From the NCBI RefSeq assembly GCF_001984825.2, contig NZ_CP043318.1, positions 1,240,001-1,304,000 on the forward strand: 64,000 nucleotides of DNA. The letters run 5' to 3'. The translations under genes were made by a program, and so were the position numbers. Of the stretch, positions 42,976 to 54,245 are shown piece by piece (position 1 is the stretch's first letter; the number at the start of each line of letters is the position of its first letter). Below the pieces are notes generated by a model. That model did no database searches, was not told where the DNA came from, and saw only the letters and a program-made list of their open reading frames with translations. Source of the stretch: Enterobacter chengduensis. GTDB lineage: Bacteria; Pseudomonadota; Gammaproteobacteria; Enterobacterales; Enterobacteriaceae.

Positions 42976-43227
42976 ATGGCTACAGCGGTATTAAACGTTA
43001 AAATTGATGACGCGCTAAAAGAAAGGCTTCGCCACTATGCGGAACTTAATAACGAGAATTTAAGCGTGACGACAGAGAAACTGCTGCTGCTGGCGTTCGA
43101 AGCAGTAGAAGAGGCGGGAGTATCGGAAGAGGATATTGATAATCAGCACACGGAAGAAGAGAGCGTTTCTCCTTTTACTCCTAAAGAAATCAAAGCTCTA
43201 CGTAAACTTCTGAAGAAGAGAAAATGA
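42976..43227 (+). CDS. ribbon-helix-helix protein, candidate antitoxin
   Basis: 83 residues. The N-terminal MATAVLNVKIDDALKERLRHYAELNN is a MetJ/Arc-type ribbon-helix-helix DNA-binding unit (beta strand 3-9, helix 11-24). A flexible acidic middle (EEAGVSEEDIDNQHTEEES) and a basic helical tail (KEIKALRKLLKKRK) follow, a layout common in RelB/ParD-like antitoxins. ATG 42976 is 9 nt after AGGGAAG; GTG 42967 is less likely. The stop overlaps the next start as ATGA. Upstream and coding DNA is clearly AT-richer than the flanks. No family recognised with certainty. Confidence 0.72.
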   Translation: MATAVLNVKIDDALKERLRHYAELNNENLSVTTEKLLLLAFEAVEEAGVSEEDIDNQHTEEESVSPFTPKEIKALRKLLKKRK

Positions 43228-43439
43228 AACAACAACTGTCAACTGCCAGCGACTACAAAGAGGCCTGCGATCTGTTGCGTTCAGGCTACGTGAAGCACGT
43301 TCGTCTTGGCTGGAATGTCGGAAGCGATGAGTTCTTTCGTATTGCGTCTGACTGGTGTGATACTGGCGCAAAAATAAAGAAAGACGGTGAAAACTTCGTT
43401 ATTTCACTGAAAGGTTTTCCTATTCCTGCTCAGCACTAA
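43224..43439 (+). CDS. unrecognised 71-residue protein coupled to the RHH gene
   Basis: I do not recognise this protein. 71 residues, MKQQLSTASDYKEACDLLRS at the N-terminus: a helix with EACDLLRSG, then alternating hydrophobic strands with GYVKHVRLGWNVGSDEFFRIASDW and KIKKDGENFVISLKGFP. No signal peptide or membrane segment. It starts within the stop codon of the RHH gene (ATGA), so the products should be made in fixed ratio. A toxin or a direct partner of the RHH protein is the natural inference, but no RNase or gyrase motif is visible. A strong terminator follows. Confidence 0.65.
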   Translation: MKQQLSTASDYKEACDLLRSGYVKHVRLGWNVGSDEFFRIASDWCDTGAKIKKDGENFVISLKGFPIPAQH

Positions 43440-43452
43440 ATCCTGACGGGTG

Positions 43453-43498
43453 AAAACTGCTGACTGTCTCCATGACAGTCAGCAGTTTTTATTTTTTT
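43453..43498 (+). terminator. strong terminator of the RHH two-gene unit
   Basis: AAAACTGCTGACTGTC pairs with GACAGTCAGCAGTTTT around a CTCCAT-type loop, then TTATTTTTTTAT. It lies 14 nt after the second stop and shows the two genes form a closed unit. Confidence 0.88.
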
Positions 43499-43523
43499 AT
43501 GATCTGCTTCAAAAATTTTAATA

Positions 43524-44945
43524 TTAGATCACGCTGCGTTTCAATGATGGCACGTTTTTATTCAGGGCGATCCATAACGGTTTGATCCTCAGCAACGCCT
43601 CCTCAAGCTCTGCCGATTCAAGCGAGAAGGGCATCCGCAAATAGCGGTCAAACGCGCCGGATAAACCAAACCGCGTGCCGGTCCCCAGATTGATTCCCAG
43701 AATCTCAGCCCGCGCGGCAAGCTGCGTCGCCAGCATGCCCGGAAGTTCAATCCAGTAAGAGAGCCCGCCTTCTGCTTCATGGAATGTCCAGTCCGGGAAG
43801 TGTTCGCGCAGCAGTTCACCGCATCGATCCCGACGTTCCGCCAGCATCTTCCGGCGTGCGGGCAGAAACGTCTCGCTGTTGTTAATCAGCCACTCCATCG
43901 CCAGCTGTTCCAGCAGCGGCGAGCCTAAATCGAGCGTATCCCGCGTCTGGGCAAGCGTGGCGATCGTGCGCGAGGAAGCGCGGATCCAGCCGAGACGCAG
44001 CCCGCCCCAGAAGCTTTTGCCGCCAGAGCCTAAGGTGATGACGGTAGCCTGCGGGTTAAAGGCGGCCAGCGGTGGAGGGGGAGGGGCGTCAAACCAGAGA
44101 TCCACCATCGTTTCATCCACCACCAGCGCCGTGCGGGTTTGGGCTGCAATATCCGTGATGGCCTGACGGGTGGCGATATCCATACAGCGCCCGGTAGGGT
44201 TGTGAAAATCAGGCATCAGATACGCCAGGCGCGGTGCCGTCTGGGCAAGCGTCGCCGCGAAGCCGTCCGTATCCCAGCCTGTTTCCGGCAGCGATACCCC
44301 CACCGGCCGACACTGCGCGCCCTGAATGGCGGCAATCGCCAGCGGATAGGTGGGATGATCGACCACGACGCGGTCCCCCGGCCCGGTCATCATCCGCAGG
44401 ACCAGCGCAAAGCCGCTGACGGCACCGTTGACCACCATCACTTCGTCTGCGCGGGTGGGAAGACCCCGTTCGGTATAGCGTGCCGCTATAGCTTCCCGAA
44501 GCGCAGGCAGCCCAAGCTGGTCGTAGCCCGTCAGCGAGAGGTGCTGGGTAATAGCCGTCAGCGCATGGGCATAAGCCTGGTGGATCTCCGGCCCGGCATG
44601 GAGGGCGGCAGTGGAGAGATCCAGCGCGGCGCTCGCCGCTGAAAGGGTGGGAACGGCGCGCGTATCGGGGAGGATCACGCGCGACCCGCTGCCGTGGCGG
44701 CTTTCCAGGTAACCCTCCTCGCGCAGGTGGGCGAGGGCGCTGCTGACGGTGGTCCGGCTAACGTCCAGCGCAGTGGCGAGCTCGCGCTCGCCCGGCAGCC
44801 GCGTATTTAAAGCCAGACGTCCATCAAGAATGAGCAGACGCAGCGCGTCGGCCAGCTGTCGCCAGAGCGGTGTGCGGGATGAGGCCTGCTGCCAGTGGCC
44901 TAAAAGGCGTACCAGAGACTGGCTTCCAAAGCGACGTGATGACAT
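43524..44945 (-). CDS. MocR-family (GntR/aminotransferase) regulator YczR-like
   Basis: 473 residues from ATG 44945 (an ATG at 44981 would add 12 residues but lies in the divergent operator). N-terminal GntR winged helix (LWRQLADALRLLILDGRLALNTRLPGERELATALDVSRTTVSSALAHL) joined to a fold-type I aminotransferase domain. The PLP lysine is K310 in GSGGKSFWGGLRLGW, with DFHNPTG and the NG(A)-type pocket earlier. MocR proteins sense PLP adducts. It is divergent from a YczE membrane-protein gene, the arrangement that defines the YczR subgroup. The ligand is unknown. Confidence 0.85.
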   Translation of the reverse strand: MSSRRFGSQSLVRLLGHWQQASSRTPLWRQLADALRLLILDGRLALNTRLPGERELATALDVSRTTVSSALAHLREEGYLESRHGSGSRVILPDTRAVPTLSAASAALDLSTAALHAGPEIHQAYAHALTAITQHLSLTGYDQLGLPALREAIAARYTERGLPTRADEVMVVNGAVSGFALVLRMMTGPGDRVVVDHPTYPLAIAAIQGAQCRPVGVSLPETGWDTDGFAATLAQTAPRLAYLMPDFHNPTGRCMDIATRQAITDIAAQTRTALVVDETMVDLWFDAPPPPPLAAFNPQATVITLGSGGKSFWGGLRLGWIRASSRTIATLAQTRDTLDLGSPLLEQLAMEWLINNSETFLPARRKMLAERRDRCGELLREHFPDWTFHEAEGGLSYWIELPGMLATQLAARAEILGINLGTGTRFGLSGAFDRYLRMPFSLESAELEEALLRIKPLWIALNKNVPSLKRSVI

Positions 44946-44950
44946 ATGCA

Positions 44951-44985
44951 GTCCACTATTTAAAAACTGGACATTAATCATAGTG
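44951..44985. promoter_or_regulatory. probable YczR operator between yczR and yczE
   Basis: Two overlapping dyads: GTCCA (44951) with TGGAC (44968-44972), and CACTAT (44954-44959) with ATAGTG (44980-44985). GTGGAC on the minus strand and CTGGAC on the plus strand also read as related half-sites. It lies at the 5' end of yczR, 47 nt upstream of yczE. Confidence 0.5.
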
Positions 44986-45031
44986 CCATTTTAGGTCAGG
45001 ATGAAAGCCTGGTTCACGGGAGAAGAAAAAA

Positions 45032-45643
45032 ATGGTACGTCGTCTGCTACAACTGTATGTCGGTCTGGGGCTGTATGGTCTTTCCACCGCGATGTTTATT
45101 CGTTCCGATTTAGGGGTCGATCCCTGGGATGTTTTTCACCTGGGGGTGGGGATACAGCTGGGGATGACGATCGGGACGGTGATCATTGTGACCGGCGCAG
45201 CGGTACTGCTGCTGTGGATCCCCCTGCGTCAGATGCCGGGCCTCGGCACGATCAGCAACGTGATTTGCATCGGTCTGGCGGCGGACGCCAGCATGGCGCT
45301 TATCCCGGAACTGGATTCATTACCCGTTCGAATTGCTTTCCTGGTGTCGGGCATCGTGATGAACGCGATTGCGACCAGCATGTACATCGGCGCCGGTTTC
45401 GGGCCTGGCCCGCGCGACGGCCTGATGACCGGCATTCATGCCCGTCTGGGTTGGTCCATTCGCAGCGTGCGCACCTCAATTGAAGTGACCGTCCTGCTGA
45501 TTGGGTGCGTGCTTGGCGGCTCCTTTGGGGTGGGTACCGTCCTGTATGCCCTGACCATTGGCCCGCTTATCCAGCTCTGCCTGCCCTGGTTCCGCCAGAA
45601 GCCGCGCATTGCTGAAATCGCCCGGCCGGAGCGGGTTGTTTAA
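45032..45643 (+). CDS. yczE: YczE/YitT-like integral membrane protein
   Basis: 203 residues with about five membrane helices. Conserved motifs of the YczE family are visible: LGVDPWDVFHLG after the first helix and the glycine-rich repeat GAGFGPGPRDGLMTG, plus RSVRTSIEVTVLLIG. Molecular function unknown; B. subtilis YczE has been linked to secondary-metabolite production. ATG 45032 follows GGGAGAAGAAAAA. Its divergent MocR neighbour is the likely regulator. Confidence 0.82.
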   Translation: MVRRLLQLYVGLGLYGLSTAMFIRSDLGVDPWDVFHLGVGIQLGMTIGTVIIVTGAAVLLLWIPLRQMPGLGTISNVICIGLAADASMALIPELDSLPVRIAFLVSGIVMNAIATSMYIGAGFGPGPRDGLMTGIHARLGWSIRSVRTSIEVTVLLIGCVLGGSFGVGTVLYALTIGPLIQLCLPWFRQKPRIAEIARPERVV

Positions 45644-45644
45644 T

Positions 45645-45661
45645 TTTGCGAAGCGCTCACA
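45645..45661. promoter_or_regulatory. lac operator upstream of lacI
   Basis: TTTGCGAAGCGCTCACA, a 17-nt exact inverted copy of the operator at 46869-46885. It lies 59 nt before lacI, where LacI bound here would limit its own synthesis and could loop to the lacZ operator about 1.2 kb away. Confidence 0.78.
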
Positions 45662-45719
45662 TGCTTTAGCGGCGTCGCTGTGCCAGAATAAGGGCACGAT
45701 AAACGCGATGCCAGAATGC

Positions 45720-46790
45720 ATGAAAGCTATCACCCTTTATGATGTCGCCCTCCTTGCGGGGGTCTCTTACCAGACCGTTTCCCGCGTCATTAACGACGCG
45801 GAGCATGTCTCTGCCCGCACGCGAGAAAAGGTGCAGCAGGCGATGGCGGAGCTGCACTACGTGCCTAACCTTCGGGCACAGCAGCTGGCGGGTAAACGCA
45901 CCCGCACGCTGGGTTTCATCACGACCGACCTGGCCCTGCACGCGCCTTCGCAAATCGTGTCGGCGGTAAAATCCCGTGCGGCGGAACGGGGGGCGAGCGT
46001 CCTTATCTCCATGGTGGAACAGCCCCAGCAGTGTCAGGCCGCGCTTCAGGCGCTGCTGGCACAGCGGGTGGACGCGCTGCTGGTGAATGTGCCGCTTGAC
46101 GATCCCCACGCCGAAGCGCTCAGGGCGCTGGCATCGCCGGTTCCGGTGCTGTTTCTCGATGTATCGCCCTCAGCGCAGGTAAACAGCCTCGTGTTTAACG
46201 CGGAGCAGGGGGCGCGTCTGGGCGTGGAGCATCTGCTTTCGCTGGGGCATCAGCGCATTGCCCTGCTGAGCGGGCCGGAAAGCTCGGTCTCTGCCCGGGC
46301 GCGCCTGGCGGGATGGAAAGCCGCTCTGGGACGCGCGGGGCATGAGGCCGCTGCGGTGGCCTGCGGTGACTGGAGCGCGGCCAGCGGTTATGAGAAGGGA
46401 CATTTGCTGTTGTCTGCGGCGACGTTACCGGACGCGATTCTGGTGGCGAACGATCAAATGGCGCTCGGGGTGATGCGCGCCTGCGCGGAAAAAGGGGTAG
46501 CGATTCCGGGCCAGATATCGGTGGTTGGGTTCGATGATACGGCCGACAGCGCCTGGTTTTCTCCGCCGCTGACGACCGTTCGCCAGGCGTTTCGCGAGGC
46601 GGGTGAACGCAGCGTCGAGTGGCTGCTGGCTCCCACCGGGGACGAGGCGTGCTGGCAGATTCAGCTGCCGGTGACGCTGGTTACCCGTCATTCCAGCGCG
46701 CAACGCACGCCGCAGCAGGCCGAACGCGAGGAGCTGGCGCTGCAGCTCAGAAGCCTGGCGCTGCTGGCCGAGCAGCTTGCCCGACAATAA
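45720..46790 (+). CDS. lacI: lac repressor LacI
   Basis: 356 residues, MKAITLYDVALLAGVSYQTVSRVIND. The recognition helix YQTVSRV is identical to E. coli LacI, in agreement with the TGTGAGCGC half-site nearby. Then the hinge with QQLAGKRTRTLGFITTDLALHAPSQIV, a core with conserved VSARARLAGW and LVANDQMALGVMRA inducer-pocket segments, and a C-terminal leucine-rich helix (LQLRSLALLAEQLARQ) for tetramers. Overall clearly diverged from K-12 LacI. ATG 45708 (MPEC extension) is an alternative start. Co-directional with lacZ 104 bp downstream. Confidence 0.93.
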   Translation: MKAITLYDVALLAGVSYQTVSRVINDAEHVSARTREKVQQAMAELHYVPNLRAQQLAGKRTRTLGFITTDLALHAPSQIVSAVKSRAAERGASVLISMVEQPQQCQAALQALLAQRVDALLVNVPLDDPHAEALRALASPVPVLFLDVSPSAQVNSLVFNAEQGARLGVEHLLSLGHQRIALLSGPESSVSARARLAGWKAALGRAGHEAAAVACGDWSAASGYEKGHLLLSAATLPDAILVANDQMALGVMRACAEKGVAIPGQISVVGFDDTADSAWFSPPLTTVRQAFREAGERSVEWLLAPTGDEACWQIQLPVTLVTRHSSAQRTPQQAEREELALQLRSLALLAEQLARQ

Positions 46791-46796
46791 GACTTT

Positions 46797-46812
46797 TGTG
46801 ATCTGACTCGCT
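46797..46812 (+). promoter_or_regulatory. CRP-cAMP site of lacZ
   Basis: TGTGA-TCTGAC-TCGCT: one perfect half-site (46797-46801) and a weak second one. Its centre is about 60 bp before the predicted start, the same place as in the E. coli lac promoter. Confidence 0.6.
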
Positions 46813-46829
46813 ACCCTGCGATGGAACGC

Positions 46830-46858
46830 TTTACCGCCGCAGTATGCCAGGGCATGTT
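46830..46858 (+). promoter_or_regulatory. lacZ promoter
   Basis: -35 TTTACC (46830-46835), 17-bp spacer, -10 CATGTT (46853-46858), a close analogue of the E. coli lac TTTACA / TATGTT. Transcription would begin near 46865, just before the operator. Confidence 0.62.
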
Positions 46859-46868
46859 AACCAAAAAT

Positions 46869-49984
<3,116 letters not shown>

Positions 49985-49997
49985 CTAACCGGGAGAG

Positions 49998-50018
49998 GCG
50001 GCCACCGGGCGTGGCCGC
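49998..50018. terminator. GC-rich hairpin between lacZ and rcnA
   Basis: GCGGCCAC CGGGC GTGGCCGC, a perfect 8-bp stem 14 nt after the lacZ stop, followed only by AGTCTTAT. It may stop transcription from either convergent gene, probably with help. Confidence 0.5.
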
Positions 50019-50022
50019 AGTC

Positions 50023-50850
50023 TTATGCCAGAATGCCGCTCAGGCCGTGCAGGCTCATGTAAATCCCTACCACGGTAATCAGCGCGGCAGAGATCCAGGG
50101 GGCTTTGCGGGAGAACTCGCTAAACCCGGGCCAGCGTTTTGTCGCGTGTTTGAGGCTTAAGGCGGCAATCGCGCCGGAAGCGACCAGGGTCAACGCCAGG
50201 CCAATACTGAAGCTGAACACCAGCGTCGCGCCGAGGGCAAAGTGCTTCAGCTGCAGGCAGATGAGCAGAACGGTGATGGAGGCCGGGCAGGGGATAAGCC
50301 CGCCGGTCAGGCCAAACATCACGATCTGTCCGGTAGTGACGTTTTGACCGCTGAAGCGCCGGTTAATATCCTGCGCGTGAGCGCGCTGGTGGGCGTCCTG
50401 CCACTCTTCTGCAATCAGCGTGTGCTCGTGGTGATGATGATCATGATGGTGGTCATGGTCATGGTCATGGTCATGGTGGTGATCATGGGCGTGATAATGA
50501 TCGTGCGGCTGGCTCTCTTTCCAGGTTCGCCACGCCATCCACAGGGCGATCGCCACGATCAGTACGCCGGAGATCAGCTGGAACCAGGGTTCGGACGTAT
50601 GCGCATCCCAGCCTCGACCAAACCACAATCCCGCCATCGCAACGAGCCAGACCACCGCAGTATGGGAGAGCGTTGCCGCCAGCCCGAGCAGCACCGCCTG
50701 TTTCAGCGTGCCGCGGATCGCCACAATAAAGGCGGCCATCATGGTTTTTGAGTGGCCCGGCTCCAGGCCATGTAGCGCGCCGAGCAGGATAGCGCTGGGA
50801 ATAAACAGCCAGGCATTGCCCTGCTGAAGGAGTGAAGCAAAATCGGTCAT
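50023..50850 (-). CDS. rcnA: nickel/cobalt efflux protein RcnA
   Basis: 275 residues, six predicted membrane helices. Between helices 3 and 4 is a cytoplasmic His/Asp-rich loop (about residues 116-142: PHDHYHAHDHHHDH and further HD pairs), as in RcnA. Conserved HGLEPGHSKTM in the first helix region and GLIPCPASITVLL later. Exports Ni2+ and Co2+. Divergent from rcnR, whose operator sites lie between the two. The loop is encoded by near-tandem CATGGT repeats, so its length may vary between strains. Confidence 0.94.
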   Translation of the reverse strand: MTDFASLLQQGNAWLFIPSAILLGALHGLEPGHSKTMMAAFIVAIRGTLKQAVLLGLAATLSHTAVVWLVAMAGLWFGRGWDAHTSEPWFQLISGVLIVAIALWMAWRTWKESQPHDHYHAHDHHHDHDHDHDHHHDHHHHEHTLIAEEWQDAHQRAHAQDINRRFSGQNVTTGQIVMFGLTGGLIPCPASITVLLICLQLKHFALGATLVFSFSIGLALTLVASGAIAALSLKHATKRWPGFSEFSRKAPWISAALITVVGIYMSLHGLSGILA

Positions 50851-50884
50851 GGGAAATTCCGGAGTGAAAAACGTGCGGAGATAC

Positions 50885-50941
50885 TACTCCCCCCCAGTAG
50901 CAATATACTACCCCCCAGTAGAAAAATACTCAGGGGGAGTC
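50885..50941. promoter_or_regulatory. RcnR operator cluster
   Basis: Two full TACT-N7-AGTA boxes with a C6 tract: 50885-50899 and 50906-50920, 21 bp apart (two helical turns). A third, imperfect box in opposite orientation (TACT-CAGGGGG-AGTC) is at 50927-50941. This is the TACT-G6-N-AGTA RcnR site, between rcnA and rcnR. Confidence 0.88.
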
Positions 50942-50983
50942 GAGCGTGATATGCTTTAAAAGCTAAAAATAAGGGATGCAGAG

Positions 50984-51256
50984 ATGTCACATACCGTTCG
51001 CGACAAGAAAATGTTATTGACTCGCCTGAAGAAAATTCAGGGGCAGAGTGCCGCGCTGGAAAAAATGCTTAACAGCGATCACGAATGTGCCGACGTATTA
51101 CAGCAGCTCGCGGCGATCCGCGGGGCGGTCAATGGAATGATGATGCAGGTGATCGAAGGGCATTTAACCGATCATGTCGTGAAAGAGCCTGAAGAAGCGC
51201 AGCGTGAAGCCGATCTTGGCGTGGTGCTTCAGGTGATTAAATCCTATCTCAAGTAG
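50984..51256 (+). CDS. rcnR: nickel/cobalt-responsive repressor RcnR
   Basis: 90 residues, CsoR/RcnR family four-helix bundle. Metal ligands known for E. coli RcnR are all present: H3, C35, H60 and H64 ([17 protein letters not shown]). It releases the operator on Ni2+ or Co2+ binding. The 3' end overlaps the end of convergent pdeB by 8 nt. Confidence 0.95.
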   Translation: MSHTVRDKKMLLTRLKKIQGQSAALEKMLNSDHECADVLQQLAAIRGAVNGMMMQVIEGHLTDHVVKEPEEAQREADLGVVLQVIKSYLK

Positions 51257-52814
51257 CGTGCGTGGCGAGGTTATTTTCTGCCCAAAGTATAAATTCCGTT
51301 TTTGGCAGCGCTTTACTGTAGTACCAGCCCTGGCCGTACTGCACGCCGTGTCTGTGCAGCCAGGCGAGCTGTCCTTCAGTTTCAATACCCTCCGCCACCA
51401 TCGCCAGCTTCAGCGACTTCGCCATTTCAATAATGTGCGGCGTCACGTTTTTATACTCCAGCGCATCCACGAAGGACTTATCAATCTTGAGCGTGTCGAC
51501 GTCGAGATCCTGCAGATAGCTCAGGCTGGAATAGCCCGTGCCAAAATCATCAATATAGACGGGGTGCCCCGAACGGCGGAGTGCGGCGATAGCCGGTGCG
51601 CTGATTTTAGGATCGGCAAAGCCGCGCTCGGTGAGCTCAAGGGCAATTTGTTTCGGATGGACCTGCCACTTATTCAGCAATTGGCTCAGCAGCGGCGGCA
51701 GCGTGCCGGAGGTCAAATCGGCGGGCGCGAGGTTGATGGAGATGTGCCGATCGGCATGCAGATGCAGCCAGGCGCCCATGTCCTCGAACACCTTTTCGAT
51801 GACGAGCTGCGTCAGCTGGGAGATCAGCCCGGTTTGTTCCGCAAGAGGAACAAAAATATCCGGTGAGAGGCTGCTTCCGTCCGGCTGGGGCCAGCGCGCC
51901 AGCGCCTCAGCCCCCATGATTTTACCGCTACAGAGCGCCACGATGGGCTGATAGTGAACCACAAAATCGCGGCTGTTAATGGCGTCCAGCAGGCGATGAC
52001 GAGGCGACTGGATACGGCGCAGTATTCGCAGGACGAAGAGCGCGGCCAGCAGGCTTATCAACATGCCGAACGGTAACCAGAAGAGAAGCTGCCGGTGCCA
52101 GGTTTCAGCCAGGGGTTTGAGCGCTGCCCAGGTGACGATGGTAAACCCCAGCTCGGGGATGGGCTTCATGACGTACATTGAACCCTTGTACTCTATGCTG
52201 GTCATTTCCGTGCCTCCGATCGTGTCGCGAACGTGCGGATCGAGGGGATTGCTGCTGGCAAAGATGAGGTGCGTTGCGCTGCCTACCAGGGCGGCATCAA
52301 CCGCGATATCCCCGAAGGGGATCACATCGACCAGCGAGGCCGGATCGACCATGACAAGGTAATGACCTTTTCCCAGCACGGTCATGTAGCGATGAAACCC
52401 AAGATCGTTTTGCGCGGTTAACCACGCGCTGTAGCCGTCCTCGGTAATGCGCATTGGCGGAGGGAAAGGGTTGGCATGGCTGGTTTGCTCCAGGGAGGAG
52501 CAGAGCGGTTGAAGGTTATCGATATAGATCACCTCCTGCACGTAGCGCCAGGAGAAAGCCGCCCGGCGCATCTCCCTTAACTGCAACGGGCTGCACGGTG
52601 CGCCCTGAAAGCCCTGCAGATGATTGAGCGCTTCTTTTGCCTGAGCCACGACCCGATCGGTTCGAATCTGCACGCGCGAGGCGTAGTTTTCCAGCGCATC
52701 GACAAAATCATCTTCCGCCTGGCGATGGGCCAGCCAGATGCTCAGGCAAATGGGGACCAGCACGGAAAAGATAAGTACGCCAGTCACCAGACTGACCAGA
52801 TGTCGGGTTTTCAT
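51249..52814 (-). CDS. pdeB: c-di-GMP phosphodiesterase with CSS and EAL domains (PdeB-like)
   Basis: 521 residues: membrane helix near the N-terminus, periplasmic CSS domain with the eponymous cysteine motif ([10 protein letters not shown]), a second helix (about 240-260: [23 protein letters not shown] lies here), and a cytoplasmic EAL domain. The signature is [11 protein letters not shown]; catalytic motifs [28 protein letters not shown] and DTLKIDKSF are intact, so it should hydrolyse c-di-GMP, probably under redox control of the CSS cysteines. Position next to ylaC-maa-hha matches E. coli pdeB (ylaB). Confidence 0.9.
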   Translation of the reverse strand: MKTRHLVSLVTGVLIFSVLVPICLSIWLAHRQAEDDFVDALENYASRVQIRTDRVVAQAKEALNHLQGFQGAPCSPLQLREMRRAAFSWRYVQEVIYIDNLQPLCSSLEQTSHANPFPPPMRITEDGYSAWLTAQNDLGFHRYMTVLGKGHYLVMVDPASLVDVIPFGDIAVDAALVGSATHLIFASSNPLDPHVRDTIGGTEMTSIEYKGSMYVMKPIPELGFTIVTWAALKPLAETWHRQLLFWLPFGMLISLLAALFVLRILRRIQSPRHRLLDAINSRDFVVHYQPIVALCSGKIMGAEALARWPQPDGSSLSPDIFVPLAEQTGLISQLTQLVIEKVFEDMGAWLHLHADRHISINLAPADLTSGTLPPLLSQLLNKWQVHPKQIALELTERGFADPKISAPAIAALRRSGHPVYIDDFGTGYSSLSYLQDLDVDTLKIDKSFVDALEYKNVTPHIIEMAKSLKLAMVAEGIETEGQLAWLHRHGVQYGQGWYYSKALPKTEFILWAENNLATHAT

Positions 52815-52997
52815 GCTGTCGTGTCCTTCCTCGTATACCCGTTCCTGGGCGCTGAGTTCCCTGCCTGAAGAGAAAGATTTTACCGCGAAATGATATAGTT
52901 ATAGCACGCGGGGGGCGCGATTTTCATTTTATCTCCGACAAACCAGAAAATATCGTCAGACGAGAGGGGTTGTTTTTTCAACTTTGCCTGGATATTA

Positions 52998-53018
52998 TTT
53001 TGTTATGTTATAACAAAA
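52998..53018. promoter_or_regulatory. Zur box before rpmE2-rpmJ2
   Basis: A 21-bp near-perfect palindrome: arms TTTTGTTAT and ATAACAAAA with TGTTATGTTATAACA at its centre, close to the Zur consensus. It ends 15 nt before rpmE2. Zinc-loaded Zur would repress here. Confidence 0.82.
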
Positions 53019-53033
53019 CACAAAGGATTTACG

Positions 53034-53294
53034 ATGAAACCCGATATCCACCCAGCCTATCGCACCGTGGTCTTCCACGACACCAGCGCGAATGAATACT
53101 TCAAGGTTGGCTCAACCATTAAGACCGACCGCGAAATTGAACTCGACGGTGAAACCTATCCGTACATCACCATCGAGGTTTCTTCAAAATCGCACCCGTT
53201 TTATACCGGTAAGCAGAAAACGTTCTCCACCGACGGCAGCGCAGCGCGCTTCCGCAAGCGTTTTGGCGGTTTTATCAATGCGAAGCGGGGTTAA
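53034..53294 (+). CDS. rpmE2: 50S ribosomal protein L31 type B (zinc-independent)
   Basis: 86 residues, [20 protein letters not shown]. The CxxC zinc ligands of type A L31 are missing, as in YkgM. It replaces RpmE when zinc is scarce and so frees zinc from ribosomes. ATG 53034 follows AAAGGATTTACG. rpmJ2 follows by 2 nt. Confidence 0.95.
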   Translation: MKPDIHPAYRTVVFHDTSANEYFKVGSTIKTDREIELDGETYPYITIEVSSKSHPFYTGKQKTFSTDGSAARFRKRFGGFINAKRG

Positions 53295-53296
53295 TC

Positions 53297-53437
53297 ATGC
53301 AGGTACTTAACTCATTGCGCAGTGCAAAACAGCGTCACCCGGATTGCCAGATAGTCAAACGCAAGGGACGCCTGTACGTGATTTGCAAATCCAATCCGCG
53401 CTTTAAGGCGGTTCAGGGACGTAAAAAAAGGCGCTAG
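53297..53437 (+). CDS. rpmJ2: 50S ribosomal protein L36 paralogue (zinc-independent)
   Basis: 46 residues, [20 protein letters not shown] ending GRKKRR. Related to RpmJ ([21 protein letters not shown]) but lacking the full Cys-Cys-Cys-His zinc site, with only two cysteines left, as in YkgO. ATG 53297 is 2 nt after the rpmE2 stop, so both respond to Zur together. The 3' end overlaps the end of the convergent acetyltransferase gene by 4 nt. Confidence 0.93.
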   Translation: MQVLNSLRSAKQRHPDCQIVKRKGRLYVICKSNPRFKAVQGRKKRR

Positions 53438-54144
53438 ACGCGCGTTTCTCGCCAGCTTTCCAGGGTTCGTTTCTGTTTGCCATCGGCAGTAAAATTGTCG
53501 ATGGCAAGCCAGCTTTCAAACGCGCTCGCCAGCGCCGGCCACTCTTTATCGAGAATCGAAAACCAGTCGGTATCCCGGTTGTGGCCTTTTATGACCAGCG
53601 CCTGGCGAAAGCGCCCCTCAAACTGAAAGCCCAGCCGCAGCGCTGCTTTACGGGAAGGTTCGTTCAGGCTGTTGCACTTCCACTCATAGCGCCGGTACCC
53701 CAGGGTATCGAACACATACCGCATCAGCAGGTATTGCGCTTCCGTCGACATTGGCGTGCGGCTTAAGAGAGGAGAGAAGTGAACGTGCCCCACTTCCACG
53801 ACACCGTTTTTAGGATCGATCCGCATCAGAGCCAGCGTTCCGACCGGCGCCCGGGTCTGATTATCAATCACGGCAAAGTGCATCGGGTCAGATAACTCAC
53901 TTACGCTCGCCACCCATTCGGCAAATGCCTCTGCGGTGGCATCGGGTTCACGCAGCAGCCACGTCCAGCTGCGCGTATCTTCGGCCAGGGAATACGCGGA
54001 GAACAGCGCGTGGGCATGCGCCGCGCGCAGTGGCTCAAGCCGACAATAGCGGCCTTCAAGGACCACACGGGACGGATGCGGGCGCGGTTGCCAGTCGTTT
54101 AAGGGGATACCGACAGGCTGTCCAAACTTATTGAATGTATTCAT
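53434..54144 (-). CDS. GNAT acetyltransferase, RimJ/RimL-like
   Basis: 236 residues from ATG 54144 (GGAAATAAAG upstream; an ATG at 54156 is less well placed). GNAT core: [22 protein letters not shown] at the start, [26 protein letters not shown], then [40 protein letters not shown], the usual acetyl-CoA-binding and 'N-x-x-S' segments of the RimJ/YdaF-type clade. Target unknown: an N-terminal amine, a small molecule or a toxic amine. Divergent from a MocR regulator with a shared operator. Confidence 0.82.
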   Translation of the reverse strand: MNTFNKFGQPVGIPLNDWQPRPHPSRVVLEGRYCRLEPLRAAHAHALFSAYSLAEDTRSWTWLLREPDATAEAFAEWVASVSELSDPMHFAVIDNQTRAPVGTLALMRIDPKNGVVEVGHVHFSPLLSRTPMSTEAQYLLMRYVFDTLGYRRYEWKCNSLNEPSRKAALRLGFQFEGRFRQALVIKGHNRDTDWFSILDKEWPALASAFESWLAIDNFTADGKQKRTLESWRETRV

Positions 54145-54188
54145 CTTTATTTCCATGACGTTGAAAAGATCTCCAGATTAGTGAATTG

Positions 54189-54233
54189 CTGGTTCCTTAA
54201 AAAGGACCACCAGGCTATGTTTTTCTGGTACCA
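54189..54233. promoter_or_regulatory. candidate MocR operator
   Basis: Three related CTGGT-type half-sites: CTGGTTCCTT (54189-54198), its inverted partner AAGGACCACCAG (54202-54213), and CTGGTACCA (54225-54233). The mix of inverted and direct repeats is typical of MocR/PdxR operators. It lies between the acetyltransferase gene and the MocR gene. Confidence 0.6.
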
Positions 54234-54245
54234 CAAGGAGGAGAG

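Noticed and set aside
45001..45483. 160-codon frame overlapping yczE
   Set aside because: The yczE frame shows clear membrane helices and conserved motifs; the other is low-complexity Arg/Gly/Asp.
50430..50490. Short tandem repeats considered as a CRISPR or minisatellite
   Set aside because: They encode the His-rich loop of RcnA; the unit is 6 nt with no spacers.
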